A stretch of DNA of 64,000 bases from contig DAIPGN010000013.1 in assembly GCA_036771835.1 (NCBI GenBank), forward strand, positions 1-64,000, given 5' to 3'. Positions 33,329 to 41,292 of the stretch are shown here, one piece after another (position 1 is the stretch's first letter; each line of letters starts with the position of its first letter). A program made the position numbers and the translations under genes. The notes under the pieces were generated by a model. That model was given only the letters and a program-made list of their open reading frames with translations, searched no databases and was not told where the DNA came from. Source of the stretch: UBA4877 sp002399285. GTDB taxonomy: Bacteria > Bacillota > Thermoanaerobacteria > Thermoanaerobacterales > UBA4877.

Positions 33329-33408
33329 AGTCTAAAGAAAAACAAGAATAAAAACCAAGAAAATATCAATAGTATGATATGAAAAAAATAATTGAAAGGA
33401 GAAATGAC

Positions 33409-33843
33409 ATGGACGAATTGGAAAAGGTAGATTTGATAAAGGACAGGACGGGAGTCAGCTATAAGGAGGCTAAGGAAGCCCTTGACGCCAATGACGGAGA
33501 CGTGGTGAAGGCCCTCGTATACCTGGAGGACAATAAAAAATCATGGACGGAGAGCATGAACGTCGCGGGATCGGACCTCATAGACAAGGTGAAGGAGATC
33601 GTCAAAATGGGGAACGTGACCAAGATAAGGATAAAAAAGGATGATAAGGTGATAATGGACATACCGGTAACGGCGGGCGCCATATCGACCGTACTGCTGC
33701 CGCAGCTCACCTTAGTGGGCGCAGCCGTGGCGCTGGTCGCCAACTGCACCATAGAGATAGAGAGACCTAACAGCGGCACCGTCACGCTTATAGAGGAAAA
33801 GGAAGACAAGCATGATAAGCATGATGATAACCCCGGGGAGTAA
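33409..33843 (+). CDS. DUF4342 protein with N-terminal UBA-like domain
   Basis: A 144-residue protein. Residues 1-45 (LEKVDLIKDRTGVSYKEAKE ... DGDVVKALVYLE) look like a UBA/TS-N three-helix domain as in EF-Ts. The remainder (KVKEIVKMGNVTKIRIKKDD ... PVTAGAISTVLLPQLTLVGA) matches DUF4342, with a hydrophobic stretch of about 25 residues that may touch the membrane, and an acidic/His-rich tail. Function is unknown. AAAGGAG lies 7 nt before ATG 33409. It is monocistronic, ending in a terminator hairpin. Confidence 0.75.
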   Translation: MDELEKVDLIKDRTGVSYKEAKEALDANDGDVVKALVYLEDNKKSWTESMNVAGSDLIDKVKEIVKMGNVTKIRIKKDDKVIMDIPVTAGAISTVLLPQLTLVGAAVALVANCTIEIERPNSGTVTLIEEKEDKHDKHDDNPGE

Positions 33844-33862
33844 TTTCTTCCCCGGGTTTTTA
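33829..33862. terminator. Bidirectional terminator
   Basis: CCCGGGGA (33832-33839) pairs with TCCCCGGG (33849-33856), followed by TTTTTAT on the plus strand. The convergent PRD regulator stops at 33860. Confidence 0.75.
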
Positions 33863-35782
33863 TATCAGTTTGTTCACATATTCATCGCTTGTCAGTATTG
33901 AGATAAAGTCGGTGTAAGAAGTGGATTTACAAAGTTTATTTATTATATTGGGGTCATTCAAGGCTTCCAACAGATAACTGTATATTTTTTTGAATGAATC
34001 CCGCTGATTCTCATTGATGCCTATCAGTATGACTATCTGAACGTCGTACATACTCCAGTGCATGGGAACGCCGTTGATGATCACATACGTGCAGTTTCTT
34101 ACCGTGGAGGCCTTTATGGAGTGTGGGATAGCCACATTGTTATCAAAGGATGTGGGCGACATCTGTTCACGCTCCATTACCGAATCGATAAACGAGGAAT
34201 CCGCCAGACGGAAGTCGACGAATCTTTTCGCCATATAGCGGATCATTTCTTCCGGACTATTAAAATAATGGTTTCTTTCGAACAGCCTTTCATCAAAAAA
34301 TGATTCAAAGTGCTTCTTTAATATTTGCTTTTTTCTGGAGGCTTTTATTTCATCTATCTTTTTCCGGATCAATGTAATATCCGAGTCCGAGATTAAGGGC
34401 GATATATTGACCGAATTTATATTGCTGCTGCGAATACCGATCGGAGAGGCATTTATTATTAAGTCGTAATCTTCAATCGGGACCTGCTCAAATACATTAT
34501 AGACGTTCAAGACCTCCATGTCGGAGGAAAATTCATGATTCAGATTAAATTTGACCGTATTTTCATAATTGTAATAGTTGGGGAATACCAATGCGGCCTT
34601 TATGATCTGGGAAAGCTGTTGTTTTCTGTTTATAACGGCGCCCACGTGAATGATTATAAAGGATAATTCGTCCGAGTTTATTCTGCAGTCAAATTTGTCC
34701 TTGATCTCCTCGCCGATGAATACTCCTATCTCATAGATCAAGGGATTGCAGTGCATCGCGTATTCGCTCAGGATATCGTTGTTGGAATAATTATTGCGTG
34801 TTCTAAAGATCAGGTTTTTTAAGTGCAGTGAAAACAATAGTATAAAATCGTTGTCTGTCAAATCTATAAAGTAATAGTAATTGATCTTTTTTATTATCTC
34901 ATAGGTAAAATCAAGATATTTCCTCTCTATAAAATCATCGGCATTTTCCAAAGTCAATGCGGAAACATCGATAGCGCTTGTCTTGGAAACCAACAGGAAT
35001 GTCAATTGGTTCCTTTCATTATCGTTGAAGAAAATATTGTATTCTCTGCTGAGCTTATCCACTATTTCAAGACAGCAGTTTGTCTCTGCTTCATATCCTG
35101 TAAAATCGTTAAAAGAGCTTGAACTGATAACAAGATCCTTTTTTAAACGGTATATGGTAATGATGACATGAATCAAAATATTGACTAAGTAATAATCATT
35201 CGTATAGATCTTATGTTTTGCAAGGGTATCGGTTATTATCGACTTGATTTTGCGCATGTCGATATTTACCTCGGCACATAGCTGATCGAGATAATCCTCA
35301 AGAGGTATTTTGCTGGAATTATAAATGATGTCCTTGATCAATTTCCTCTTGTCATTTTCCGCTCCGGTCAATGTTAAAAATCCTTTGGATCTGCGGATCG
35401 TCAGATTATACTTTTCTATTGTTTCTTTGACTTTTAATATATCTTTCTCTATGGTCGAATAACTTACATACATTTCATCGGCTAAATCATAGGTATTTAC
35501 CATGTCGGTCGAGGCCATGATCCTGTTGATGATAAAGATTATCCTATCGTCCTGATAAGAGAAATCATAGGCGGCATTTAATTCTTTTCCCATGGGAACG
35601 CCCCCGGTCACGAGGGAATAGCCGTCTTGTGAAGCAACTATAAGGCGCCCTTCGGAGTTGATTTTCTTGATATAGTTTCTTATTGTTCTGTCGGTAACAT
35701 TGAGTTTTTCGGCAAGTGTCTTCCCCGGGACCGGATTTTGCGACGCTTTTAAAATATCTATAATTTCTTCATATGATTTCAT
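33860..35782 (-). CDS. PRD-containing PTS-controlled regulator (LicR/ManR-like)
   Basis: A 640-residue regulator. The N-terminal HTH (ILKASQNPVPGKTLAEKLNV, then TDRTIRNYIKKINSEGRL) is followed by a second Mga-like HTH, two PTS-regulation domains (about 190-400), a short EIIB-like region (about 410-490) and a C-terminal EIIA(Fru/Mtl)-like domain. The EIIA active His is in VAIPHSIKAS. Phosphorylation by HPr and by the system's own EIIB would tune its activity to cellobiose supply. It is divergent from the cellobiose PTS operon, which it very probably activates. It has a strong promoter of its own. Confidence 0.88.
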   Translation of the reverse strand: MKSYEEIIDILKASQNPVPGKTLAEKLNVTDRTIRNYIKKINSEGRLIVASQDGYSLVTGGVPMGKELNAAYDFSYQDDRIIFIINRIMASTDMVNTYDLADEMYVSYSTIEKDILKVKETIEKYNLTIRRSKGFLTLTGAENDKRKLIKDIIYNSSKIPLEDYLDQLCAEVNIDMRKIKSIITDTLAKHKIYTNDYYLVNILIHVIITIYRLKKDLVISSSSFNDFTGYEAETNCCLEIVDKLSREYNIFFNDNERNQLTFLLVSKTSAIDVSALTLENADDFIERKYLDFTYEIIKKINYYYFIDLTDNDFILLFSLHLKNLIFRTRNNYSNNDILSEYAMHCNPLIYEIGVFIGEEIKDKFDCRINSDELSFIIIHVGAVINRKQQLSQIIKAALVFPNYYNYENTVKFNLNHEFSSDMEVLNVYNVFEQVPIEDYDLIINASPIGIRSSNINSVNISPLISDSDITLIRKKIDEIKASRKKQILKKHFESFFDERLFERNHYFNSPEEMIRYMAKRFVDFRLADSSFIDSVMEREQMSPTSFDNNVAIPHSIKASTVRNCTYVIINGVPMHWSMYDVQIVILIGINENQRDSFKKIYSYLLEALNDPNIINKLCKSTSYTDFISILTSDEYVNKLI

Positions 35783-35843
35783 TTGTTGTACACCCGCCCC
35801 TACATGATCTAGGTTTATAGTAACCTATATAGTGTTAACTATA

Positions 35844-35871
35844 ATTATAGAATAATAAAAAAACTTGTCAA
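35844..35871 (-). promoter_or_regulatory. Promoter of the PRD regulator gene
   Basis: On the minus strand TTGACA (35866-35871) and TATAAT (35844-35849) are 16 nt apart, a near-consensus promoter 62 bases before the start codon. Confidence 0.75.
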
Positions 35872-35950
35872 TATACGGGGCTGTTTGACAATAATAAGTA
35901 GGACTTGATTTAACTGTCCCGACATTGTTTTTTGACGGACTATTATTTAT

Positions 35951-35970
35951 TTTTCCTAGGCATAGGAAAA
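35951..35970. promoter_or_regulatory. Inverted repeat upstream of the cellobiose PTS operon
   Basis: TTTTCCTA (35951-35958) and TAGGAAAA (35963-35970) are perfect 8-bp arms around GGCA, 61 bases before the EIIB start. This is a candidate operator for the divergently encoded PRD regulator. No clear two-box promoter was seen for the operon; TTGACA at 35885-35890 has no good partner. Confidence 0.5.
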
Positions 35971-36030
35971 TGTATGTTGGAAAACTAAAAATGCAGATGA
36001 GATAATCTTGTTAAAAGGGAGGTGGGCTAT

Positions 36031-36354
36031 ATGAATATATTGTTGATCTGTGGAAATGGAGTTTCCAGCGGTATGATCGCTCAGAGGATCGCAAAGGCGG
36101 GGATCAAGAGGGGGTACCCGGATACAAAGGCAGAAGCCTATAGTTATTCGCAGTTGGAGGAGGTGGCAGATTCGTTTGATGTGGTTTTGGCGGCGCCGCA
36201 GTTAAAGTTTTTTGAGGCGTCGATCAAAGAAACCTGTGAAAGGCATAACAGGCCTTATGGAATAATCGATAATATGACGTATTCAATGCTGGACGGCGAT
36301 AAGGGATTTGATATGGTGCTGAAACTATTAAATGAGAAGGAAAAGGAGGATTAG
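36031..36354 (+). CDS. PTS cellobiose/lactose-family EIIB component
   Basis: A 107-residue cytoplasmic phosphotransfer protein. The active Cys is in LLICGNGVSSGM near the N-terminus, followed by the helix IAQRIAKAG. It passes phosphate from EIIA to the sugar during uptake by EIIC. GGGAGGTGGG sets ATG 36031; an in-frame GTG at 36022 overlaps the ribosome site. First gene of the operon, 1 bp before the EIIC start. Confidence 0.9.
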   Translation: MNILLICGNGVSSGMIAQRIAKAGIKRGYPDTKAEAYSYSQLEEVADSFDVVLAAPQLKFFEASIKETCERHNRPYGIIDNMTYSMLDGDKGFDMVLKLLNEKEKED

Positions 36355-36355
36355 C

Positions 36356-37603
36356 ATGAATTTCAACGAAAGATTAGAGAACTGGCTGAACAACTCTTTG
36401 AGTCCAAGGGTTGCCAAATTTACTCAGAACCATTATGTTATGGCTGTGCAAAGCGCTTTCCAAGTGGTGCTGCCTATGATCTTGGTGGGCAGTATCGCAA
36501 ATCTGATAGGTACGCTGAGGAATTTTATTCCCAACCTGCCTGATATTTCGCTCATTAATCAGTATAGCTTCGGACTGATCGGGCTTTTTATGGCGTTTAT
36601 AATACCCTACAATATCATGGAGTTAAAGGGTCAAAATAAGGCAAAGATCATCGCGGGGTTTACCGGAATATCGATCATGCTGGCATTGGCTCATCCGAGC
36701 TTTGCCGACGGCAACATATCTTTTAACGTATCATATCTGGGCGCGGGAGGAATGACGGTCGGATTGATCCTGGGTCTTTTGTTGGGCTGGATATTCTCGG
36801 CTTACTTTAAGCATGGATTATTTCCCAAGGATACAAGTCTTCCGCCGATCGTCGTGGTATGGTTTGAATCCATCGTTCCGATCTTTATTATGATATTGAT
36901 AGCGATTCTCATAGCTAATTCCGGCATAGATCTATTCGGCATAATCGAAAAGGGAATGAGCCCTATACAAAATGTCGGCAACTCTTATCTGGGCTTTGTG
37001 CTGCTATATTTCCTGATGTGCCTGTTCTATGCATTGGGTCTGAGCGCATGGACCGTATACCCGATCTTCTTAGCATTGGCGATACCTAATATTGCGGCCA
37101 ATGTCCAGCTGGCGGCCCAGGGTTTGAAGCCGATCTACATTACCACGGTCGAGGTCGTATTTGCCGGCTGGTGTACCTTCGGAGGAGCTGGCTGCACTTT
37201 GCCTTTGAACATTCAGATGATGCGGTCAAAATCGAAGAGGATAAGCAGTATAGGCAGGGTAAGTATATTCCCATCCATATTCAATATCAATGAACCCGTG
37301 ATGTATGGTCTGCCGGTGGTCTGGAATCCTCTCATGATGATACCGTACCTGGTAGTATCCTGGGTGGTGCCCACTTTGACATACATCGTCCTGAAGAGCG
37401 GATTGGTGGCAATACCGGCCAGGCCCTTTGCAATGAACTATTTACCGCAGCCTATTTCCACATTCCTGACCAACTATGATATCAGAGGGGTAATCTTCTG
37501 GGTTGTCCTGTTCATAATCGCCTATGCGATATATCTGCCCTTCTTCAGAGTTTATGAGGCCAGGGAAATTGAAAAGGAGAAGGAAGCAGACGCAGCCGAG
37601 TAG
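36356..37603 (+). CDS. PTS cellobiose-family EIIC permease
   Basis: A 415-residue membrane permease with about ten predicted helices. It matches the lactose/cellobiose EIIC family: FNERLENWLNNSLSPRVAKF at the N-terminus, and the substrate-site region SIFNINEPVMYGLPVVWNP in the C-terminal half. It imports and phosphorylates a beta-disaccharide together with EIIA and EIIB. AGGAGG lies 6 nt before ATG 36356. Confidence 0.92.
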   Translation: MNFNERLENWLNNSLSPRVAKFTQNHYVMAVQSAFQVVLPMILVGSIANLIGTLRNFIPNLPDISLINQYSFGLIGLFMAFIIPYNIMELKGQNKAKIIAGFTGISIMLALAHPSFADGNISFNVSYLGAGGMTVGLILGLLLGWIFSAYFKHGLFPKDTSLPPIVVVWFESIVPIFIMILIAILIANSGIDLFGIIEKGMSPIQNVGNSYLGFVLLYFLMCLFYALGLSAWTVYPIFLALAIPNIAANVQLAAQGLKPIYITTVEVVFAGWCTFGGAGCTLPLNIQMMRSKSKRISSIGRVSIFPSIFNINEPVMYGLPVVWNPLMMIPYLVVSWVVPTLTYIVLKSGLVAIPARPFAMNYLPQPISTFLTNYDIRGVIFWVVLFIIAYAIYLPFFRVYEAREIEKEKEADAAE

Positions 37604-37641
37604 ATATAATGCAAACTAAAAATCAAATGGAGGTATACGCA

Positions 37642-39057
37642 ATGAAGGAATTTCCTAAGGACTTTTTATGGGGCGTCGCCACGGCGGCGAACCAATGCGA
37701 GGGAGCATATGACGCCGACGGAAAGGGATTGTCCACGGCGGACATTCTCTGTGACGGGACCGCAGGGGAATATCCCGATGAATTAAAGGTATATCCCGAT
37801 AAATACTATACGTATCATACGGGAATTGATTTTTATCACAGATATAAGGAGGACATCAAGCTGTTCCATGAGCTTGGGATCAAGTGTTTCAGAATGTCCA
37901 TCGCATGGACCCGCATTTTCCCCAACGGGGATGATGAGCAGCCAAATGAAGCCGGCTTAAAGCATTATGACGACGTCTTTGATGAACTGCATAAATATGG
38001 GATCGAACCTGTCGTCACTATTTCCCATTATGAAATGCCTCTTAATCTGGTCAAAAAGTATGGGGGATGGAGGGACAGAAGGGTAATTGACTTCTATGTA
38101 AAATATGCCGGGACCGTATTGCGCAGATATAAAGACAAGGTCAAATACTGGATCACATTTAATGAGATCAATTTTATAAGTACGATCCCGTTTTGCGCCG
38201 GAGGGCTGTTCTTTAAACCGGGAGAAGAGAAGGACGCGGCCATGTACCAGGCGGCGCATCACCAGTTGGTGGCCGGGGCGAAGGCGGTTGCCCTATGCCA
38301 TGAGATATCTCCCGATGCAAAAATAGGATGTATGGTCTGTGGAATGACCGCTTATGCCCAAACATGCGATCCATCCGACGTCCTGGATCAGATAGATGCC
38401 GACAGAGAGGTATTCCTGTATACGGATACGTTTGTGAGAGGATATTATCCATCATACGCCGACAGTTTCCTTGCCAAGAAGGGAATTAAGCTGGTCAGGC
38501 AGCCCGGTGATGACGAGGCGCTTCTTAAGGGCAAGGTCGATTTCCTGGCATTCAGCTATTATTTCAGCCGCGTAGCTCCGCTAAATCCTGATAACGATCC
38601 TAACATCAGCGATAATCAGCGTATGCTTGGACTGATCGAGAATAAATACCTCAAAAAGACCCAGTGGGGCTGGGTCATAGATCCGGTAGGGCTGAGAATA
38701 ACCCTGAACAAGTATTATGACCGGTATCAGATCCCGCTCTTCATTACGGAAAACGGACTGGGAAGCAGAGACGTTGTGGAAGACGGCAAGATCCATGATG
38801 ACTATAGAATAGATTTTTTAAGGCGTCATATCGAACAGATGCGGAAGGCCGTGACTGAGGATGGCGTAGATTTACTGGGGTATACCTGCTGGAGCGGGAT
38901 AGATCTGGTTGCGGCGACATCAGGGAACATGACCAAGCGCTATGGATTTATTCATGTCGATCTTGACGACCAGGGGAACGGCACGATGAAGCGCCGCAAA
39001 AAGGACAGTTTTTCTTGGTATAACAATGTGATAAGGACTAACGGAGAAGAATTATAA
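37642..39057 (+). CDS. 6-phospho-beta-glucosidase, GH1
   Basis: A 471-residue GH1 enzyme. It starts MKEFPKDFLWGVATAANQCE. The acid/base Glu is in YWITFNEIN and the nucleophile Glu in LFITENGLG. The phosphate-binding region near residue 430 (the TKRYGFIHVD segment) fits the 6-phospho-sugar subgroup. It would split imported 6-phospho-cellobiose into glucose and glucose 6-phosphate. GGAGG lies 9 nt before ATG 37642; the longer frame from 37609 lacks a ribosome site. Confidence 0.9.
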   Translation: MKEFPKDFLWGVATAANQCEGAYDADGKGLSTADILCDGTAGEYPDELKVYPDKYYTYHTGIDFYHRYKEDIKLFHELGIKCFRMSIAWTRIFPNGDDEQPNEAGLKHYDDVFDELHKYGIEPVVTISHYEMPLNLVKKYGGWRDRRVIDFYVKYAGTVLRRYKDKVKYWITFNEINFISTIPFCAGGLFFKPGEEKDAAMYQAAHHQLVAGAKAVALCHEISPDAKIGCMVCGMTAYAQTCDPSDVLDQIDADREVFLYTDTFVRGYYPSYADSFLAKKGIKLVRQPGDDEALLKGKVDFLAFSYYFSRVAPLNPDNDPNISDNQRMLGLIENKYLKKTQWGWVIDPVGLRITLNKYYDRYQIPLFITENGLGSRDVVEDGKIHDDYRIDFLRRHIEQMRKAVTEDGVDLLGYTCWSGIDLVAATSGNMTKRYGFIHVDLDDQGNGTMKRRKKDSFSWYNNVIRTNGEEL

Positions 39058-39112
39058 ATTTTTGCGGTCAGACATGTTAAATTGCTTTATAAGGAGTGAC
39101 AAGGACAAATTT

Positions 39113-39472
39113 ATGAATGATAATGATAAGATCGTGCAAACTTCTATGAATATTATTGTTAATGCCGGAGATGCCAGGATGTTTGTTACTAAGTCGCTGG
39201 AAGATATAGTCTCACGGGATTTTGAAAAGGCAGCCGAAGACTTGAAAGTAGCCGAGCAAAAGATAACGGATGCGCACAATATGCAGACGGAGATAATACA
39301 GGGAGCGGTGAAAGGCATCAAAGAGTATGGCGAGTACAACATCCTTTTCTCGCATGCTCAGGATACCATAATGACGATAACAAGCGAGCTGAATATAGCG
39401 AAGCAGATGGTAAACATTTTTAAATCTTATGAGGATCGTATCTCAGCCTTGGAAAAAGATATGGATAAATGA
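39113..39472 (+). CDS. PTS cellobiose/lactose-family EIIA component
   Basis: A 119-residue trimeric helical EIIA. The active His is in the motif LFSHAQDTIM, and the N-terminal IIVNAGDARMFVTKSL is typical. It takes phosphate from HPr, here perhaps from the HPr-like protein encoded next, and gives it to EIIB. AAGGA 7 nt upstream supports ATG 39113; the open frame before it is not conserved. Confidence 0.9.
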   Translation: MNDNDKIVQTSMNIIVNAGDARMFVTKSLEDIVSRDFEKAAEDLKVAEQKITDAHNMQTEIIQGAVKGIKEYGEYNILFSHAQDTIMTITSELNIAKQMVNIFKSYEDRISALEKDMDK

Positions 39473-39496
39473 TGCAGGATGAGTAGGAGGGCAAGT

Positions 39497-39754
39497 ATGA
39501 AGCAGTTTCAGTATTGCGTCCAGAGTCCGCTGGGATTACATGCACGAACTGCGTATAAGATCATCAATTCCATAGGTTCCCTAAAATGTAATATAGAGTT
39601 GGAGAACAAGGATGCTGCGGCAAATATAAAAGATGCGTTCGGTCTTTTGAATCTTAATATTGTAAAGGGCGACTGCATAACGGTCAAGGTCGACGGACCG
39701 GATGAAGAAGCGGCATTAGGGATTTTACGGAAAGTCATAAGTGAAGAACTTTGA
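39497..39754 (+). CDS. HPr-like phosphocarrier with Asp46
   Basis: An 85-residue HPr homologue, last gene of the cellobiose PTS operon. His15, the site phosphorylated by enzyme I, is in SPLGLHARTAYK, and Arg17 is kept, but Pro18 is Thr. The regulatory Ser46 of Gram-positive HPr (KSIMGVMSL in Bacillus) is Asp here (NIKDAFGLLNL) at exactly the same number, with no gaps needed. HPr kinase therefore cannot modify this protein, and Asp may mimic P-Ser. It is probably a specialised donor for this PTS and perhaps a constitutive CcpA partner. AGGAGG precedes ATG 39497. Confidence 0.88.
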   Translation: MKQFQYCVQSPLGLHARTAYKIINSIGSLKCNIELENKDAAANIKDAFGLLNLNIVKGDCITVKVDGPDEEAALGILRKVISEEL

Positions 39755-39843
39755 GAAATTTACTGTGGGAAAATAGAGAGCGAAGAGGAAAACATGAAAT
39801 ATGCCGGAAGGAAAGACTTCATAGCGCAGCGGCATAATGAAAA

Positions 39844-39866
39844 ACCCCGGGATTAATCCCCGGGGA
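39844..39866. terminator. Hairpin between the PTS operon and the decarboxylase genes
   Basis: CCCCGGGAT (39845-39853) pairs with ATCCCCGGGG with a one-base bulge. The minus strand continues into a T-run (GGGGTTTTT), so it mainly terminates the minus-strand decarboxylase genes; the stop of the 40-residue protein lies in it. Confidence 0.65.
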
Positions 39867-39975
39867 ATATTTTCAGCAGCAGCTTTATCACAAAATAAAA
39901 TATAGCTATTACGGCAAAAATTCCTATGAGTCCGTATCCGGACACTTTAAGCGCCTGTAAAAAGACGTCGTTCAT
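39853..39975 (-). CDS. 40-residue membrane protein, OadG/gamma-like
   Basis: MNDVFLQALKVSGYGLIGIF continues into AVIAIFYFVIKLLLKIFPGD. It has one membrane helix, a short N-terminus and a basic/hydrophobic end. It starts 12 bp after the decarboxylase beta stop with GAGGTG as ribosome site. Position and shape fit the small gamma subunit of sodium-pumping decarboxylases (OadG, usually about 80 residues or more, with a soluble tail); here the tail is missing. It likely stabilises the beta subunit in the membrane. Confidence 0.7.
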   Translation of the reverse strand: MNDVFLQALKVSGYGLIGIFAVIAIFYFVIKLLLKIFPGD

Positions 39976-39987
39976 TATATTCACCTC

Positions 39988-41109
39988 TTATTTGATCAGT
40001 GCAAGTATGAGGCCGCCCGCAATGACCGAGCCTATCTGGCCGGCTACGTTGGCGCCCACCGCATGCATCAGTAAAAAGTTTGACGGGTCTTCCTTCTGGC
40101 CCATTTTGTGTATGACCCTTGCAGACATAGGGAAAGCCGATATGCCTGCCGCCCCGATCATGGGGTTTATTTTTTTCTTCAGAAAGAGATTGAGGATCTT
40201 GACGAATATTACTCCGCCCGCCGTGTCAAATACGAATGCAAGCAGACCTATACCCAATATCATCAGGGTGCGGGGCTGCAGGAATTTATCTGCCGTCATG
40301 GTGGAGCCTATGGTGATGCCCAGCAGTATTGTGACAAGGTTGGCAAGCTCATTCTGGGCTGTCTTCGAGAGGCCGTTCAGGACGCCGCATTCCCTGATCA
40401 GGTTGCCGAACATTAAAAAGCCTATGAGGGAAACGGACGACGGCGCTACTATGCCGGCTATGAAGGTCACGATTATGGGGAAAAGCACTTTGGTGGTCTT
40501 GGATACGCCCTCCGGGCGGTATTCCATCTTTATACAGCGCTCTTCATGGGTGGTGAGCGCCTTGATCACCGGCGGCTGTATTATGGGGACCAGCGACATG
40601 TAGGAGTATGCGGCGACCGATATGGGGCCCAGGAGATTCTTTGCGAACCTTGTGGCGACATATATGGATGTGGGTCCGTCAGCCGCGCCTATGATGCCGA
40701 TGGAGGCCGCCTCCTTGAGGCTGAATCCGCAGAGCGTGGCGAGGCACATGGTGAAGAATATGCCGAACTGCGCTGCGGCACCGAAAAACAGCATTACCGG
40801 GTTTTGCAGCAGGGGAGTAAAGTCTATCATGGCTCCCACCGCTAAAAATATGAGCAGAGGAAAGAGCTCCGTTATTATGCCGGCGTTGAAGAGCAAGCTT
40901 AGGGCTCCGGGCTGTACCGCCCCGCCCGATACTTGATCTATGGCGGATGAGAAGGGTATATTAACCAGTATGGCGCCGAATCCTATGGGAAGAAGCAGGG
41001 TCGGCTCGTATTCCTTTACGATGGCCAGGTATATCAGGGCGCCTCCTATGATATACATGACCACCTGCTTTAACGTAATAGACGTAAGACCGAGAAGTAA
41101 TTGATCCAT
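39988..41109 (-). CDS. Sodium-ion-translocating decarboxylase, beta subunit
   Basis: A 373-residue integral membrane protein of the OadB/GcdB/MmdB family. It has about nine helices, including the re-entrant segment IGIIGAADGPTSIYVAT with the conserved Asp that couples carboxybiotin decarboxylation to Na+ export, and GNLIRECGVLNGLS. No alpha (carboxyltransferase) or biotin-carrier gene is next to it; only a 40-residue gamma-like gene follows. Which acid (oxaloacetate, methylmalonyl-CoA or glutaconyl-CoA) is used cannot be decided. Confidence 0.88.
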   Translation of the reverse strand: MDQLLLGLTSITLKQVVMYIIGGALIYLAIVKEYEPTLLLPIGFGAILVNIPFSSAIDQVSGGAVQPGALSLLFNAGIITELFPLLIFLAVGAMIDFTPLLQNPVMLFFGAAAQFGIFFTMCLATLCGFSLKEAASIGIIGAADGPTSIYVATRFAKNLLGPISVAAYSYMSLVPIIQPPVIKALTTHEERCIKMEYRPEGVSKTTKVLFPIIVTFIAGIVAPSSVSLIGFLMFGNLIRECGVLNGLSKTAQNELANLVTILLGITIGSTMTADKFLQPRTLMILGIGLLAFVFDTAGGVIFVKILNLFLKKKINPMIGAAGISAFPMSARVIHKMGQKEDPSNFLLMHAVGANVAGQIGSVIAGGLILALIK

Positions 41110-41216
41110 AAATGTCCTCCTTTGTTATGTATGGTTATTTTTGTATGTTAAGCGCATCCACGCTTGTGGCAACGTTTGCCCGGGGCATAAAAACCGGCCC
41201 TACATTAAGTCGGGCT

Positions 41217-41284
41217 GCAGACAAACCGGCAGGCCGTGACAAACCGTGCAATTTCGCGGTTGCGCGAGAATGTCATCGGTCTGA
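41217..41284 (+). repeat. Dispersed intergenic repeat, copy C (reference copy)
   Basis: GCAGACAAACCGGCAGGCCG, TGACAAACCGTGCAATTTCG, CGGTTGCGCGAGAATGTCAT, CGGTCTGA. The end blocks CAGGCCG-TGAC and GTCAT-CGGTCTG form an imperfect inverted repeat. It is located 8 bases beyond the stop of the pyrophosphatase gene. Confidence 0.78.
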
Positions 41285-41292
41285 GCCCTCCG

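Noticed and set aside
39794..39856. 20-codon frame (MKYAGRKDFIAQRHNEKPRD) after the HPr-like gene
   Set aside because: It has a weak GAAGAGG upstream but ends inside a terminator hairpin and is too short to support; possibly a truncated gene start.
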